DNA from: Semisulcospira habei
Lineage: Eukaryota > Mollusca > Gastropoda > Semisulcospiridae
Length of the DNA stretch: 64,000 nucleotides
NCBI GenBank assembly: GCA_036245525.1
Contig: BTPG01000001.1
Span: 182,511,250 to 182,575,249, forward strand
Reading direction: 5' to 3'
This document shows positions 32,172 to 43,839 of this stretch, one piece after another. The translations under genes were made by a program, and so were the position numbers. The notes under the pieces were generated by a model that saw only the letters and a program-made list of their open reading frames with translations, was not told the origin of the DNA and ran no database searches. The first letter of the stretch is position 1, and every line of letters starts with the position of its first letter.

Positions 32172-35100
32172 TTACTTACGCCTGTCACCCCTACCCGGGT
32201 ATAGGCCGTCGACGAGAGACCTCCAGCAACTCCTGTCCTGTGCTTCTCCTTCGATTCTACTCCAGGTGGTTCCCAGTCTCTTGATGTCTGCTTGGAGGTC
32301 TCGACACCAGGAGTTTCTCGGCCTACCTCTTTTCCTCTTTCCCTGGGGGTTCCATGACAATGCCTGCCTAGTGATACTGGAAGCTGGCTTTCTCAGACTG
32401 TGACCGATCCATCCCCATCTTCTTCGCCCAATTTCATTCTCTGCTGTTATCTGCTCTGTTCTCTCCCAGAGTCTGACGTTGCTGATCTTCTCTGGCCAGT
32501 GGATTTTCAAAATTCTTCTAAGGCAACTGTTCATGAAGGTCTGTACTCTGTTGACTGTGGTTTTTGTCAATCTCCATGTCTCTGCTCCATATAGGAGAAC
32601 TGCTTTTACATTGGAGTTGAAAATCCGGACTTTGGTGTGTTGTGACAGCTCTCTGGAACTCCACACTTTTTTCAACTGGAGAAAGGCTGCTCTGGCTTTA
32701 CCGATTCGTGCTCTGACATCTGCATCAGTGCCGCCTTTTTTGTCTATGATGCTCCCGAGATAGGTGAAGGACTCCACCTCCTCCAACGGGGTGCCAGCAA
32801 GCAAGACTGGTTCTTCCCTGGTTGCGTTCAGCCTCATTGTCTTTGTTTTCTGTTTGTGAATGGTGAGGCCCACTTGGGACGAGATGTCAGCAAGCCTCGT
32901 GGTCTTGTCCTGCATTTGTTGATGAGTGTGGGACAGTAATGCCAAGTCGTCTGCAAAATCGAGGTCGTCAAGCTGTGTCCACAGTGTCCACTGTATTCCA
33001 CTTCGTCTGTGCTCTGTGGTCATCTTCATGACCCAGTCTATGGCCAGTAGGAAGAGGAACGGAGACAGCAGACACCCCTGCCTGACACCAGTTCTGACCT
33101 GGAGCTCTCTGGTGAACTGCCCTTCGTGGATCACGCGACATGTCATGCCATCATAGCTGCTCTTGATCAGGCGGACGAGCTTTGTGGGTACACCGTAGTG
33201 TCGTAGGAGTTTCCACAGAGTCTCTCGGTCCACGCTGTCAAATGCTTTCTCATAATCCACAAAGTTGACGTACAGCGGGGAGCTCCACTCCAGAGACTGT
33301 TCCACGATGATGCGGAGAGTGGCGATCTGGTCTGTACATGATCGGTTCTTCCTGAATCCTGCTTGCTGGTCTCTCAGCTGGGGGTCAACGGAGCTCTTCA
33401 TTCTCTCTAGGATGATCCTGTTGAAGACCTTTCCTGGTACTGACAGCAAGGTGATTCCTCTGTAGTTGGAACACTTGCTGAGGTCGCCTTTCTTGGGAAG
33501 CTTGATTAGGTACCCCTCCTTCCAGTCAGCTGGCATCACCTCCTCTTCCCAGATCTTTCCAAACAGTGGGTACAGCATCTCAACTGTTGTCTCTAGGTCT
33601 GCTTTCAGAGACTCCGCTGGGATGCCATCTGGCCCTGCTGCTTTGCCATTTTTCAAAAATGCCACTGCTTTTCTGATCTCTTCCCGGCTGGGTCTGTCAC
33701 AGCTGATGGGTAGGTCGGTCTCTGCCGGCTGGATGTCTGGGGGGTCGGGTGGGCTAGGTCTGTTCAGTAACTCTTCAAAATACTCGGCCCATCTGTCGAG
33801 TTGGTCTGCTCTGTCTGCAATAGGCTTGCCTTCTTTGTCTTTTACTGGTCTTTCTGTATGGCCATACTTACCCGACAATCTTCTGGTAATGTCGTAGAGC
33901 TGTTTCATGTTGCCGCTGCCTGCTGCCTTTTCTGCCTCTGCTGCCAGGCTGTCTGTGTAGGCCCTCTTGTCTGCCCTGATACTCCTCTTCACCTCGCGGT
34001 TGGCTTCCGAGTATTCCCCCTGTGCCCTTACTTTGGCTGCTCTCGTGCAACTGTTGTTGACCGCTGCTTTCTTCTGCTTTCTCGCTTCTATCTTCTTCAA
34101 GGTCTGTGCCGACAGCCAGTCCTTGTGGTGGTGTTTCCTGAACCCTACAGTGTCTTTGCAGGTTGAGTTCAGCGCCTCTCTAACTGCCTTCCACTGCTGC
34201 TCTGTGGTGACCGCCTCCTCTTCATTTACTAGCTCCTGTAGCGCTTGAAACCGGTTGGACAGCACCAGTTTGAACTCTTCTCTAACTCCAGTTTCTCTCA
34301 GGAGGCCTACATTATAGCGCTGTCTTCTTGTTGTCTCTGTGCGGCTTTTCTTTAGCTTGAGCTTCATTCTTAAGGTAAGCAGATGGTGGTCTGAGGCGAC
34401 ATCTGCTCCCCTCCTCACTCGAACATCTTGAAAGGATCTTCTAAATTTCTTGCTAATGCAGATATGGTCTATTTGGTTCTCTGTTGTATGGTCAGGTGAG
34501 ACCCAAGTTGCTTTGTGTATTCTTCTGTGTGGGAAGATGCTGCCTCCAATGACAAGTCGGTTTAGAGCACAAAAGTCTACAAACCTCGTTCTCACTCATC
34601 TGAAAGCCTTGTTGCTGTCGGGACGTTAAGCAATGTACAATCAATCAACCGAGCCTAGTCCCTGTCTCCCCATCACCTCTTCGTATCCGGTGTTGTCCTC
34701 CCCTATTTTGGCATTAAAATCGCCCATGACGATGGTGATGTCTCGCTCCGCACATTTGTCCACGGCACTCTGGAGTCGGTCGTAGAACTCTTGTTTCTCT
34801 TCCTCGTCACTGTCATTGGTGGGCGCATAACACTGGATGACGTTCAGCTTGAGCTTTTTCTTGGTTCTAAAGGCTGCTGTTATAATTCTTGGCCCAAGAG
34901 GTTCCCAGCCCATCAGCGCTCTCTGTGCCACTGGTGACAGCATGAGTGCTACTCCTTCTGTATGGGGGGCATTCTCCTCTTCATGACCTGAATACAGAAT
35001 CATCTCCCCACTTAACAGCCTTTTCTGGCCAGACTGCGTCCATCTGGCTTCACTGATGCCTAGCAGGGAAAGGTTGTACTTTTGCATTTCCGCTGCTATC

Positions 35101-35228
35101 TGGGCGGCCTTGCCGCTCTGGTACATGGTCTTGACGTTCCATGTGCCCATGGTTGTATCCCTGGATAGAGAGAGGCGGCTCGGTCCTGTGGCTTCCGAAG
35201 ACTTCCGGCTTTCACCACAGGACGTCAT
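32172..35228 (-). pseudogene. LINE B5 endonuclease-reverse transcriptase ORF, disrupted
   Basis: In the minus frame the AP-like endonuclease has TMGTWNVKTM, LLGISEARWTQSG, ITIVMGDFNAKIGED and DHICISKKF with SDHHLLTLRMKLK. The RT has GKAAGPDGIPAESLK, CSNYRGITLLSVPGK, AGFRKNRSCTDQIATL, YVNFVDYEKAFDSVDRE, GVRQGCLLSPFLF and LDFADDLALL. The RTE-like tail has [14 protein letters not shown] and GKRKRGRPRNSW. It would nick target DNA and prime cDNA synthesis. The frame is broken once, at 34596-34648, between the GDFN and DHICIS parts; from 34595 to the stop it is open for 807 codons. The ATG at 35226-35228 (MTSCGES) is shared by all full copies. Confidence 0.93.
34602..34648 (-). mobile_element. 47-nt insert resembling the extreme 3' end of an I-like LINE
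   Basis: Absent from B6 and B7 at the same place. The plus strand reads GGGACGTTAAGCAA and ends TCAATCAA, like the LINE A 3' end (CGGCGTTAAACC then CTAA repeats). The similarity is short, so the origin is inferred. In plus-strand sense the tail is to the right. Confidence 0.45.
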
Positions 35229-35520
35229 AAGTCTTCTAGTAGAAGAACCTTCCTCCTCCAGGAAAGGAATTACTGTTAGTCTTTTCGTCGGCGTTTTTGT
35301 AGCTATTTCCTTTTTTGCAGGGTGGGGAAGCTACCCCCACGCCCAACCCCCTTACTAGGAGGACCAGGGGTTTTCTGTCAGGGTCACCTTCCCTTAGACC
35401 ATGTTGGTTCACGGCACCTTATTTCATTCGGTGCACCCCTCTCACGAGGGACCCCCTATCCACCACCCAGGGGACGCGCCTCAACGCCGTATGGTCCCAG
35501 CGCGAGGACGGATCATTAGT

Positions 35521-38260
35521 GGTTTCTTTCATTCTTTTTTTTTTTAATCTGAGGGAAAACCCAACCTTCTGTATTTCTGCTCTGATTAATCTATGGAGGA
35601 CTTAATGCCATTTGTTTATAAAAGTTGCTATTATTTTTTTCAGTGTGATGTGTACCGTAACATCAGTGATCACTGAGACTGCATAATTTGCAGTGGCAGT
35701 GATCGCACATCACAACATATCTTGCCAGTGCCGCTGATTGAATTAAATGTTACAGTAACAAATAATTAATCAAGTTCCGAAACTTTGTTCAGCCATAACA
35801 GTTAAAACCAAGTGATGTGGCACTCTTTCTCTTTTACAGCATGCAGCATGTTGCACTTCGAACATAGGTTTCGAAGATAGCGTTTGTTTTTGTGGGGTGC
35901 GTTTTGTTTTGATGCTGTGGTGTCGAAATGAAACGGGCAAAGCGATGGTAAAGTGAATGGAAATAAACGTGACAAACGATATTTGAGCTCAAGGCAAGCT
36001 TTTTCGTAATTGTTTCTTCTCTTAATATAATTAAGTGTGAAATTTGACTTAAAAACTAAAATGAAATCCTTTTAAGTGACATATAGTGCATACTACCACT
36101 GAATACAGAACCAAATGAAGCCCGTGTAAACTACTGATCCCCAGTGAACATGGCTGCGACAGTCCTGGTGTCCTCTGCAGCCGTACTGGAAACAAAATGT
36201 GCTTCAGAAAAATGTCCCCATCCCCTGAATACGCATTGCTTTTATTCATACTAGACTTCATTTTGATATACCCAAACCTTTGTTACTCTCTAGAAAATCA
36301 CCATCTCGTAAACGGCTGAAGTAAGAATTGTCAAGTTGCAAGAGTGAGTCAATGAAATCTGCAAGAGGTACAGATTTTCATAAGCCCTCGCTACGAAAGG
36401 CTATATATGAAAATCTATGCTTTTAGCTTGATTTTTGTCTTTTTGTAACTGACATCGTTCCTCAAAATGAGGAAGTGGATGCGGACTAAGTAACGACTGT
36501 AGTCTGTGCAAGAAACCAGTCCACATCTGCAAGGGGCATAGATACTCATTATCCCCTCTGCTTGAGGGCTCATGAGAATCTGTTCCTCTTACTGGTGTCA
36601 TTCATGGTGATGTTTCTCAAACTGAGTCTAACTGAAACAGAGCCGCCTTGACTGTGACCAGATGCCAGCCAAGCACCGCGGAAACATAAACAGCGCGAGT
36701 TAGCGGGCTGAGTTATCAAGATGTGTTGACAGGTTTCACATCTGAGCCGACTTTTAGACCACGCCCACAAACGGCACGTGCGGCGATTGAGGTAGAAATG
36801 CACTGGATTCACAGAGGTAGTGTTTCTGCTGCGATGGTGTATTTGTTGTTTCCAGTGATGCTTTCAGTTACGTAGACTTCGATGTGTGAGATGTGCAGAA
36901 AGTGGGTATAAATACCAATGTTCTGTTTTGTGTTTCCGAGGGATAAAGGATCAAAGGTCAAACTAGGCACCGTGGGCGCTGGCTCAGTGGCTTTGCGCAG
37001 AGACGGAGTCAAACAAGCCACGCCCCCAGCCGTGCACTGACGATACAGCACGATCATTACTAGTAAATACTAGCAGGTCAAGCGGAACCCACATTGTGAT
37101 TTTGACAGCATAGCAAGTATGGAAGGTTTATTCTACATTCTCATGGAAAATTATGTCAAAGGATGCTAGAGAACATCAGTACACATGTACACTGACACTG
37201 ATGACCTCGTGACCTGCAGTATTGACCAGGTTCTGCCTTGTGACGTAGGCTAGTAAATATACACATATTCAAAACGAGGTCGAAGCAGACAATATAATCT
37301 GCGCTCTCGGGTACAAAAACAACACACCCTCCAAACAATGAATATCGACATTTGGCATTGTATTTACATCATAAAGCTCTAAGATAGTACACAAAGGACC
37401 CATACATATACTGTCAGCTTGTATCGGTTACAGACAGTTTTCTGACCATGTTGAGATGCTTGATCCTGGGGAACATAACTTTAAACCATACACCGCAGCA
37501 TCATACCTATAAAGTTTTGAAAATGGGAAATCTGGAAATTTTTTGCGGCCTTTTTTTCCCCGCGGTGTCATGGCGTTTTCTTACAACTGGCAATTATTAC
37601 CAGCATAAAAAGTGTGCAAATATTATACTCAGATTAATACTTTTGTATGTGTGTATGAATTCACACATCACCATTAAATATTCCATTTTATGTGAACATC
37701 CCTAAAAATAATGTGATTTTATTGGAATTAATTCAAATTTCTGAATCTGATACTGTTGTCTGATGTGCACACAGTAAAACTAGAGCATGTGGAGCACATC
37801 TCCAGTAACACTTGTACTCTTACCAGAAAAATTCAATATTGAGACTAAAAACGATTTTTTTTAATTTACATTTATGATATTCAAATTCTTCTAAACTGAT
37901 TGGAAACAACATGCGTGCAGTTTATGTATCTGCCTAGTGCTACCTGCATTCGGAATAGGCTCTCCCTAAGACGAAAGACAAAGAAAAATGTCTGGAGTAA
38001 GACTTACTGTTAAGTACTGCACTCCGTCCCACGTATTTTGTTGAAAAGCCTTTAACACGTTTTACTTAGTAAAGTCTGCTAGTAACTGCTTTACGATTTC
38101 TTTACTTGACGTTGTCTTTCGCTAGATCCATCCACATTTTGCCTGTCTTTTGAGGAATAGCAGACGATTTCTTTGTTCATTAAAACCGAAAGTAATTGTA
38201 AATAACCGAAGCGTGTGGGTGATCGGGTGAGAAGGACGCACTGCTGTCTTTCAATGTGTG
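35521..38260. other. unassigned non-coding stretch
   Basis: 2.7 kb with only short ORFs lacking recognisable motifs, microsatellites or element ends. It ends at the TGTTAC start of the LTR element. Confidence 0.5.
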
Positions 38261-38650
38261 TGTTACGATTGTGGTTGTGGTTTCCTGTGAGAGCGTACAT
38301 GTGTTATTCGTAGGTAACGATCTGATGTTTATTTGAGCTATCACGGTTACGTTTCACGTGTTTTTATTTTAGTAAGATTTTCTTTTGTTCGTGAGTAGAG
38401 CCGATTTCGTTTTGTTAAGTTTAGTCCGGAACGTTGTAGAAGGGTCGCACTGTCTAGTGGCCTCGTAAGTGTCACGTCGGTTAGGTGACATTGCAACATT
38501 TTCACTACTTTTTGTTTTCCTGTGCGCGTGTATTGAGCAGCCCTTTGTTTTGTTTTGGGAATGTTCTCGTACTTTATAGAGCTACCAGGTGATAGGGATA
38601 CCATACTTTTATGTGACTTTATTATACGCTAGAATTTAGAGCTGAAGTAA

Positions 38651-41600
38651 CTTACTTACTTACGCCTGTCACCCCTACCCGGGTATAGGCCGTCGACGAG
38701 AGACCTCCAGCAACTCCTGTCCTGTGCTTCTCCTTCGATTCTACTCCAGGTGGTTCCCAGTCTCTTGATGTCTGCTTGGAGGTCTCGACGCCAGGAGTTT
38801 CTCGGCCTACCTCTTTTCCTCTTTCCCTGGGGGTTCCATGACAATGCCTGCCTAGTGATACTGGAAGCTGGCTTTCTCAGACTGTGACCGATCCATCCCC
38901 ATCTTCTTTGTCCAATTTCATTCTCTGCTGTTATCTGCTCTGTTCTCTCCCAGAGTCTGACGTTGCTGATCTTCTCTGGCCAGTGGATTTTCAAAATTCT
39001 TCTAAGGCAACTGTTCATGAAGGTCTGTACTCTGTTGACTGTGGTTTTTGTCAGTCTCCATGTCTCTGCTCCATATAGGAGAACTGCTTTTACATTGGAG
39101 TTGAAAATCCGGACTTTGGTGTGTTGTGACAGCTCTCTGGAACTCCACACTTTTTTCAACTGGAGAAAGGCTGCTCTGGCTTTACCGATTCGTGCTCTGA
39201 CATCTGCATCAGTGCCGCCTTTTTTGTCTATGATGCTCCCGAGATAGGTGAAGGACTCCACCTCCTCCAACGGGGTGCCAGCAAGCAAGACTGGTTCTTC
39301 CCTGGTTGCGTTCAGCCTCATTGTCTTTGTTTTCTGTTTGTGAATGGTGAGGCCCACTTGGGACGAGATGTCAGCAAGCCTTGTGGTCTTGTCCTGCATT
39401 TGTTGATGAGTGTGGGACAGTAATGCCAAGTCGTCTGCAAAATCGAGGTCGTCAAGCTGTGTCCACAGTGTCCACTGTATTCCACTTCGCCTGTGCTCTG
39501 TGGTCATCTTCATGACCCAGTCTATGGCCAGTAGGAAGAGGAACGGAGACAGCAGACACCCCTGCCTGACACCAGTTCTGACCTGGAGCTCTCTGGTGAA
39601 CTGCCCTTCGTGGATCACTCGACATGTCATGCCATCATAGCTGCTCTTGATCAGGCGGACGAGCTTTGTGGGTACACCGTAGTGTTGTAGGAGTTTCCAC
39701 AGAGTCTCTCGGTCCACGCTGTCAAATGCTTTCTCATAATCCACAAAGTTGACGTACAGCGGGGAGCTCCACTCCAGAGACTGTTCCACGATGATGCGGA
39801 GAGTGGCGATCTGGTCTGTACATGATCGGTTCTTCCTGAATCCTGCTTGCTGGTCTCTCAGCTGGGGGTCAACGGAGCTCTTCATTCTCTCTAGGATGAT
39901 CCTGTTGAAGACCTTTCCTGGTACGGACAGCAAGGTGATTCCTCTGTAGTTGGAACACTTGCTGAGGTCGCCTTTCTTGGGAAGCTTGATTAGGTACCCC
40001 TCCTTCCAGTCAGCTGGCATCACCTCCTCTTCCCAGATCTTTCCAAACAGTGGGTACAGCATCTCCACTGTTGTCTCTAGGTCTGCTTTCAGAGACTCCG
40101 CTGGGATGCCATCTGGCCCTGCTGCTTTGCCATTCTTCAAAAATGCCACTGCTTTTTTGATCTCTTCCCGGCTGGGTCTGTCACAGCTGATGGGTAGGTC
40201 GGTCTCTGCCGGCTGGATGTCTGGGGGGTCGGGTGGGCTAGGTCTGTTCAGTAACTCTTCAAAATACTCGGCCCATCTGTCGAGTTGGTCTGCTCTGTCT
40301 GCAATAGGCTTGCCTTCTTTGTCTTTTACTGGTCTTTCTGTATGGCCATACTTACCCCGACCAATCTTCTGGTAATGGTCGTAGAGAGCCGTTTCAATGT
40401 TGCCGTAGCTGCCTGCTGCCTTTTCTGCCTCTGCTGCCAGGCTGTCTGTGTAGGCCCTCTTGTCTGCCCTGATACTCCTCTTCACCTCGCGGTTGGCTTC
40501 CGAGTATTCCCCCTGTGCCCTTACTTTGGCTGCTCTCGTGCGACTGTTGTTGACCGCTGCTTTCTTCTGCTTCCTCGCTTCTATCTTCTTCAAGGTCTGT
40601 GCCGACAGCCAGTCCTTGTGGTGGTGTTTCCTGAACTCTACAGTGTCTTTGCAGGTTGAGTTCAGCGCCTCTCTAACTGCCTTCCACTGCTGCTCTGTGG
40701 TGACTGCCTCCTCTTCATTTACTAGCTCCTGTAGCGCTTGAAACCGGTTGGACAGCACCAGTTTGAACTCTTCTCTAACTCCAGTTTCTCTCAGGAGGCC
40801 TACATTATAGCGCTGTCTTCTTGTTGTCTCTGTGCGGCTTTTCTTTAGCTTGAGCTTCATTCTTAAGGTAAGCAGATGGTGGTCTGAGGCGACATCTGCT
40901 CCCCTCCTCACTCGAACATCTTGAAGGGATCTTCTAAATTTCTTGCTAATGCAGATATGGTCTATTTGGTTCTCTGTCGTATGGTCAGGTGAGACCCAAG
41001 TTGCTTTGTGTATTCTTCTGTGTGGGAAGATGCTGCCTCCAATGACAAGTCAGTTTAGAGCACAAAAGTCTACAAACCTCTCCCCGTTCTCACTCATCTC
41101 CGAGCCTAGTCCCTGTCTCCCCATCACCTCTTCGTATCCGGTGTTGTCCTCCCCTATTTTGGCATTAAAATCGCCCATGACGATGGTGATGTCTCGCTCC
41201 GCACATTTGTCCAAGGCACTCTGGAGTCGGTCATAGAACTCTTGTTTCTCTTCCTCGTCACTGTCATTGGTGGGCGCATAACACTGGATGACGTTCAGCT
41301 TGAGCTTTTTCTTGGTTCTAAAGGCTGCTGTTATAATTCTTGGCCCAAGAGGTTCCCAGCCCATCAGCGCTCTCTGTGCCACTGGTGACAGCATGAGTGC
41401 TACTCCTTCTGTATGGGGGGCATTCTCCTCTTCATGACCTGAATACAGAATCATCTCCCCACTTAACAGCCTTTTCTGGCCAGACTGCGTCCATCTGGTT
41501 TCACTGATACCTAGCAGGGAAAGGTTGTACTTTTGCATTTCCGCTGCTATCTGGGCGGCCTTGCCGCTCTGGTACATGGTCTTGACGTTCCATGTGCCCA

Positions 41601-41957
41601 TGGTTGTGTCCCTGGATAGAGAGAGGCGGCTCGGTCCTGTGGCTTCCGAAGACTTCTGGCTTTCACCACAGGACGTCATAAGTCTTCTAGTAGAAGAACC
41701 TTCCTCCTCCAGGAAAGGAATTACTGTTAGTCTTTTCGTCGGCATTTTTGTAGCTATTTCCTTTTTTGCAGGGTGGGGAAGCTACCCCCACGCCCAACCC
41801 CCTTACTAGGAGGACCAGGGGTTTTCTGTCGGGGTCACCTTCCCTTAGACCATGTTGGTTCACGGCACCTTATTTCATTCGGTGCACCCCTCTCACGAGG
41901 GACCCCCTATCCACCACCCAGGGGACGCGCCTCAACGCCATATGGTCCCAGCGCGAG
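38651..41957 (-). mobile_element. LINE B copy B6, full length, inside the 5' LTR
   Basis: 3307 bp, flanked by the 12-bp duplication GAGCTGAAGTAA (38639-38650 and 41958-41969). The uninterrupted 3' LTR shows the empty site at 45546-45557. 5' and 3' ends match B5 and B7. This copy is younger than the LTR element it sits in. Confidence 0.96.
38656..41745 (-). pseudogene. LINE B6 ORF: endonuclease-RT with a single nonsense codon
   Basis: One frame of about 1030 codons runs from 41745 (or the shared ATG at 41677-41679, MTSCGES) to the TAA at the tail. It contains the whole endonuclease (GTWNVKTM, ISETRWTQSG, VMGDFNAKIG, SDHHLLTLRM), RT (LDFADDLALL near 39430) and RTE-like C-terminus. The only stop is TGA at about 41050-41052, in FCALN-stop-LVIGG, where B5 and B7 have CGA; this is a C-to-T change at a CpG. 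The upstream ATG at 41745 is ACG in B5 and B7, so it is probably not the family start. A cluster of small insertions near 40360-40410 adds 9 nt and keeps the frame. Confidence 0.94.
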
Positions 41958-42098
41958 GAGCTGAAGTAAGCAGCCGTGTTTTTTGTAGCCCGTTATAGTT
42001 TTTTTTTGAAAGTTCATGTTACTGAGTTTCGGCTGCGTGTTCCGTTCTGATTGGTTGAGTTGTATGATTTCCGTAGAAGATTCTAGATTTTGATAGTG

Positions 42099-42107
42099 TA
42101 TATAAGG
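42099..42107 (+). promoter_or_regulatory. TATA-like box of the 5' LTR
   Basis: TATATAAGG, conserved in the 3' LTR (45685-45693) and as TATATAAAG in the diverged LTR near 25570. Position and conservation suggest the LTR promoter. Confidence 0.6.
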
Positions 42108-42448
42108 AGGGCGCTGGGAAAGCCCGTTAGTACATTGTCTTGCTTTGTCAGTTGTAGAGACACGCAGTTTATTGCGAGAGACGCTGTGTATGAGAAACTT
42201 TGAGTCGTAGTGTGGACATAGCAAAAGAGACTTTGTATTCAGTAGTTTGTGCATTTGAAAGTGCATTACTGTGAGGATATCTCATCGCTGAATTAAATAT
42301 TGTTGGAACTGTTACTCCAGTATTGTCTACATCCTTAAGCCACGTGTGATGGATTGCAGCTGAACGAGGTTTACTTTAAAGAACTCTACGTGCGTGTGTG
42401 TCTGGTGTGTTTATCATACCTGGACTACAACTCCACCACGTAACATTT

Positions 42449-42466
42449 TGGCGACCCCGACAAGAT
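42449..42466 (+). promoter_or_regulatory. putative primer-binding site
   Basis: TGGCGACCCCGACAAGAT begins three bases after the LTR end. A TGG start directly after the LTR is typical of tRNA-primed LTR elements. The tRNA was not identified. Confidence 0.6.
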
Positions 42467-42527
42467 CTCTTCAGTTGGTTCAGTGGAAAGGGTAGCAGGA
42501 GAAAACAGCCAGCAGTGAAAAGCAGAC

Positions 42528-43839
42528 ATGGCGACATCGGAATTGGAGACATTCCTGAAAATTGGAAAGGAATGTGGACTCAAAGGAGCTAAACTCCTCG
42601 AGTTTGTAAAGGAGAGAGAAGAGAAAGAAGAAAAGAAACGAGAGAAAGAAGAAAAGGAGAGATTGGAAAGAGAAGAGAAAGAAGAAAAGAAACGAGAGAA
42701 AGAAGAAAAGGAGAGATTGGAGAGAGAAGAAAAAGAAGAAAAGAAACGAGAGAAAGAAGAAAAGGAGAGACTGGAAAGAGAAGAAAGAGCCAAAGAACGT
42801 GAAATCAGGAGACTCGAAATCCAAGCAGAAGAAGCAGAGAAACAGCGAAGAGAAGCAGAGAAACAGCGAAGAGAAGCAGAGAAACAGCGAAGAGAAGCAG
42901 AGAAACAACGAGAAGAGGAACGAAAAGAGGCGGAGAGGCAGCGTCAACACGAAATTCATCTAAAGCAGATGGAGATTGAGGCACAGAGCCAGCGAACTAA
43001 TGAAGCAACAGCATTAGCGAGCAGAGAACAAACAGCCCGTGCGCCAAAACTTCCACCTTTCATTGAAAATTCAGATAAGATGGACGCTTATCTGGAGCGA
43101 TTCGAGCGCTTCGCAAATAGCAACCATTGGAAACAAGAGACTTGGCCTATTAAACTGAGCGCACTTCTAACTGGCAAAGCGCTTGAATTTTACACCCGCT
43201 TACCAAGAGAAGAAGCCGAAGATTATACACAGTTGAAAGCTGCCCTGTTGAGACAGTACGACTTCACTGAAGAAGGTTATAAGGCGACGATTTCGGAACG
43301 GCAAGCCCGAAGAAGGAGAAACACCCGGCCTATTCATTGAGAGAATCAGAAGCTACCTGGAGAAATGGATAGAGCTTGCTGGTCTAAACAGAGAGTATCA
43401 AGACCTGTGCGACCTCATCATCAAAGAACAAGTTTTCAGCGCATGTTCTAAGGACCTGGCCGCCCACCTCAGAGAGCAAAAAGACCAGTCACTAAAGGCC
43501 CTGGCCGACTTCGCTCAAAGATACCTTGATGCTCACAACATGAAGTTCGGGTCCAGTAAGCCACAGCGTGTGTCTGCACCAGCAGAGGAAATCCACAATG
43601 TCAGAGACACCCCGAGATACAAGCCGGTGGAGAACCTGACATGTTTTCTCTGTGGAAAGAAAGGCCACAAGGTGATACGGTGTCCTTCTAAAGACATTCC
43701 CCGAGGCGACAACATCAGAAGATCCAATCAAGATCGTGGGATAGCAGGCAGAAGCAGTACCACGTTTCAACACAGAGCTGCAGATGTATTAGCCAATGAT
43801 GTGACATCATCCAATGACTTTGAATCCAGAGAACAGTGA
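42528..43839 (+). pseudogene. LTR element Gag (coiled coil, SCAN-like capsid, zinc knuckle), frameshifted
   Basis: ATG at 42528. Residues 30-83 are three copies of an 18-residue charged unit (REEKEEKKREKEEKERLE), followed by four copies of a 7-residue unit around EKQRREA, predicting a long coiled coil. A capsid-like region follows (MDAYLERFERFANSNHWKQE, LSALLTGKALEFYTRLP, LKAALLRQYDFTEEGYK). A frameshift near 43310-43325 ends the first frame, and the second continues with IERIRSYLEKWIELAGL, DLCDLIIKEQVFSACS and DLAAHLREQKDQSLKAL. The knuckle CFLCGKKGHKVIRC (43641-43682) is C-x2-C-x4-H-x4-C. Gag packages the element RNA in particles. The frame closes at a TGA (43837-43839), after which protease is in the same frame. 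Confidence 0.85.
42615..42910 (+). repeat. coding repeats of the Gag coiled coil
   Basis: Three near-identical 54-bp units (42615-42776), then about four 21-bp units (about 42830-42910). All multiples of three, so copy-number change keeps the frame. Confidence 0.9.

Larger units (their letters stand above)
32166..35507 (-). mobile_element. LINE B copy B5, full length
   Basis: 3342 bp on the minus strand, flanked by the 13-bp duplication ACGGATCATTAGT (32153-32165 and 35508-35520). The 5' end (CCTCGCGCTGGGACC in element sense) is the same as in B6 and B7, and the 3' end is a TAAG repeat. Layout: a 5' UTR of about 280 bp, one long ORF, almost no 3' UTR. No RNase H and a very short repeat-tailed 3' end fit the RTE group. 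A 47-nt foreign insert (34602-34648) and a 5-nt deletion nearby disrupt the endonuclease. Confidence 0.95.
38261..42445 (+). repeat. 5' LTR, interrupted by LINE B6
   Basis: LTR sequence is at 38261-38650 and 41970-42445, 866 bp when the insert and one duplication copy are removed. It starts TGTTAC and ends GTAACA. A TATATAAGG box at 42099-42107 lies about 0.35 kb from the LTR end. Confidence 0.93.
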
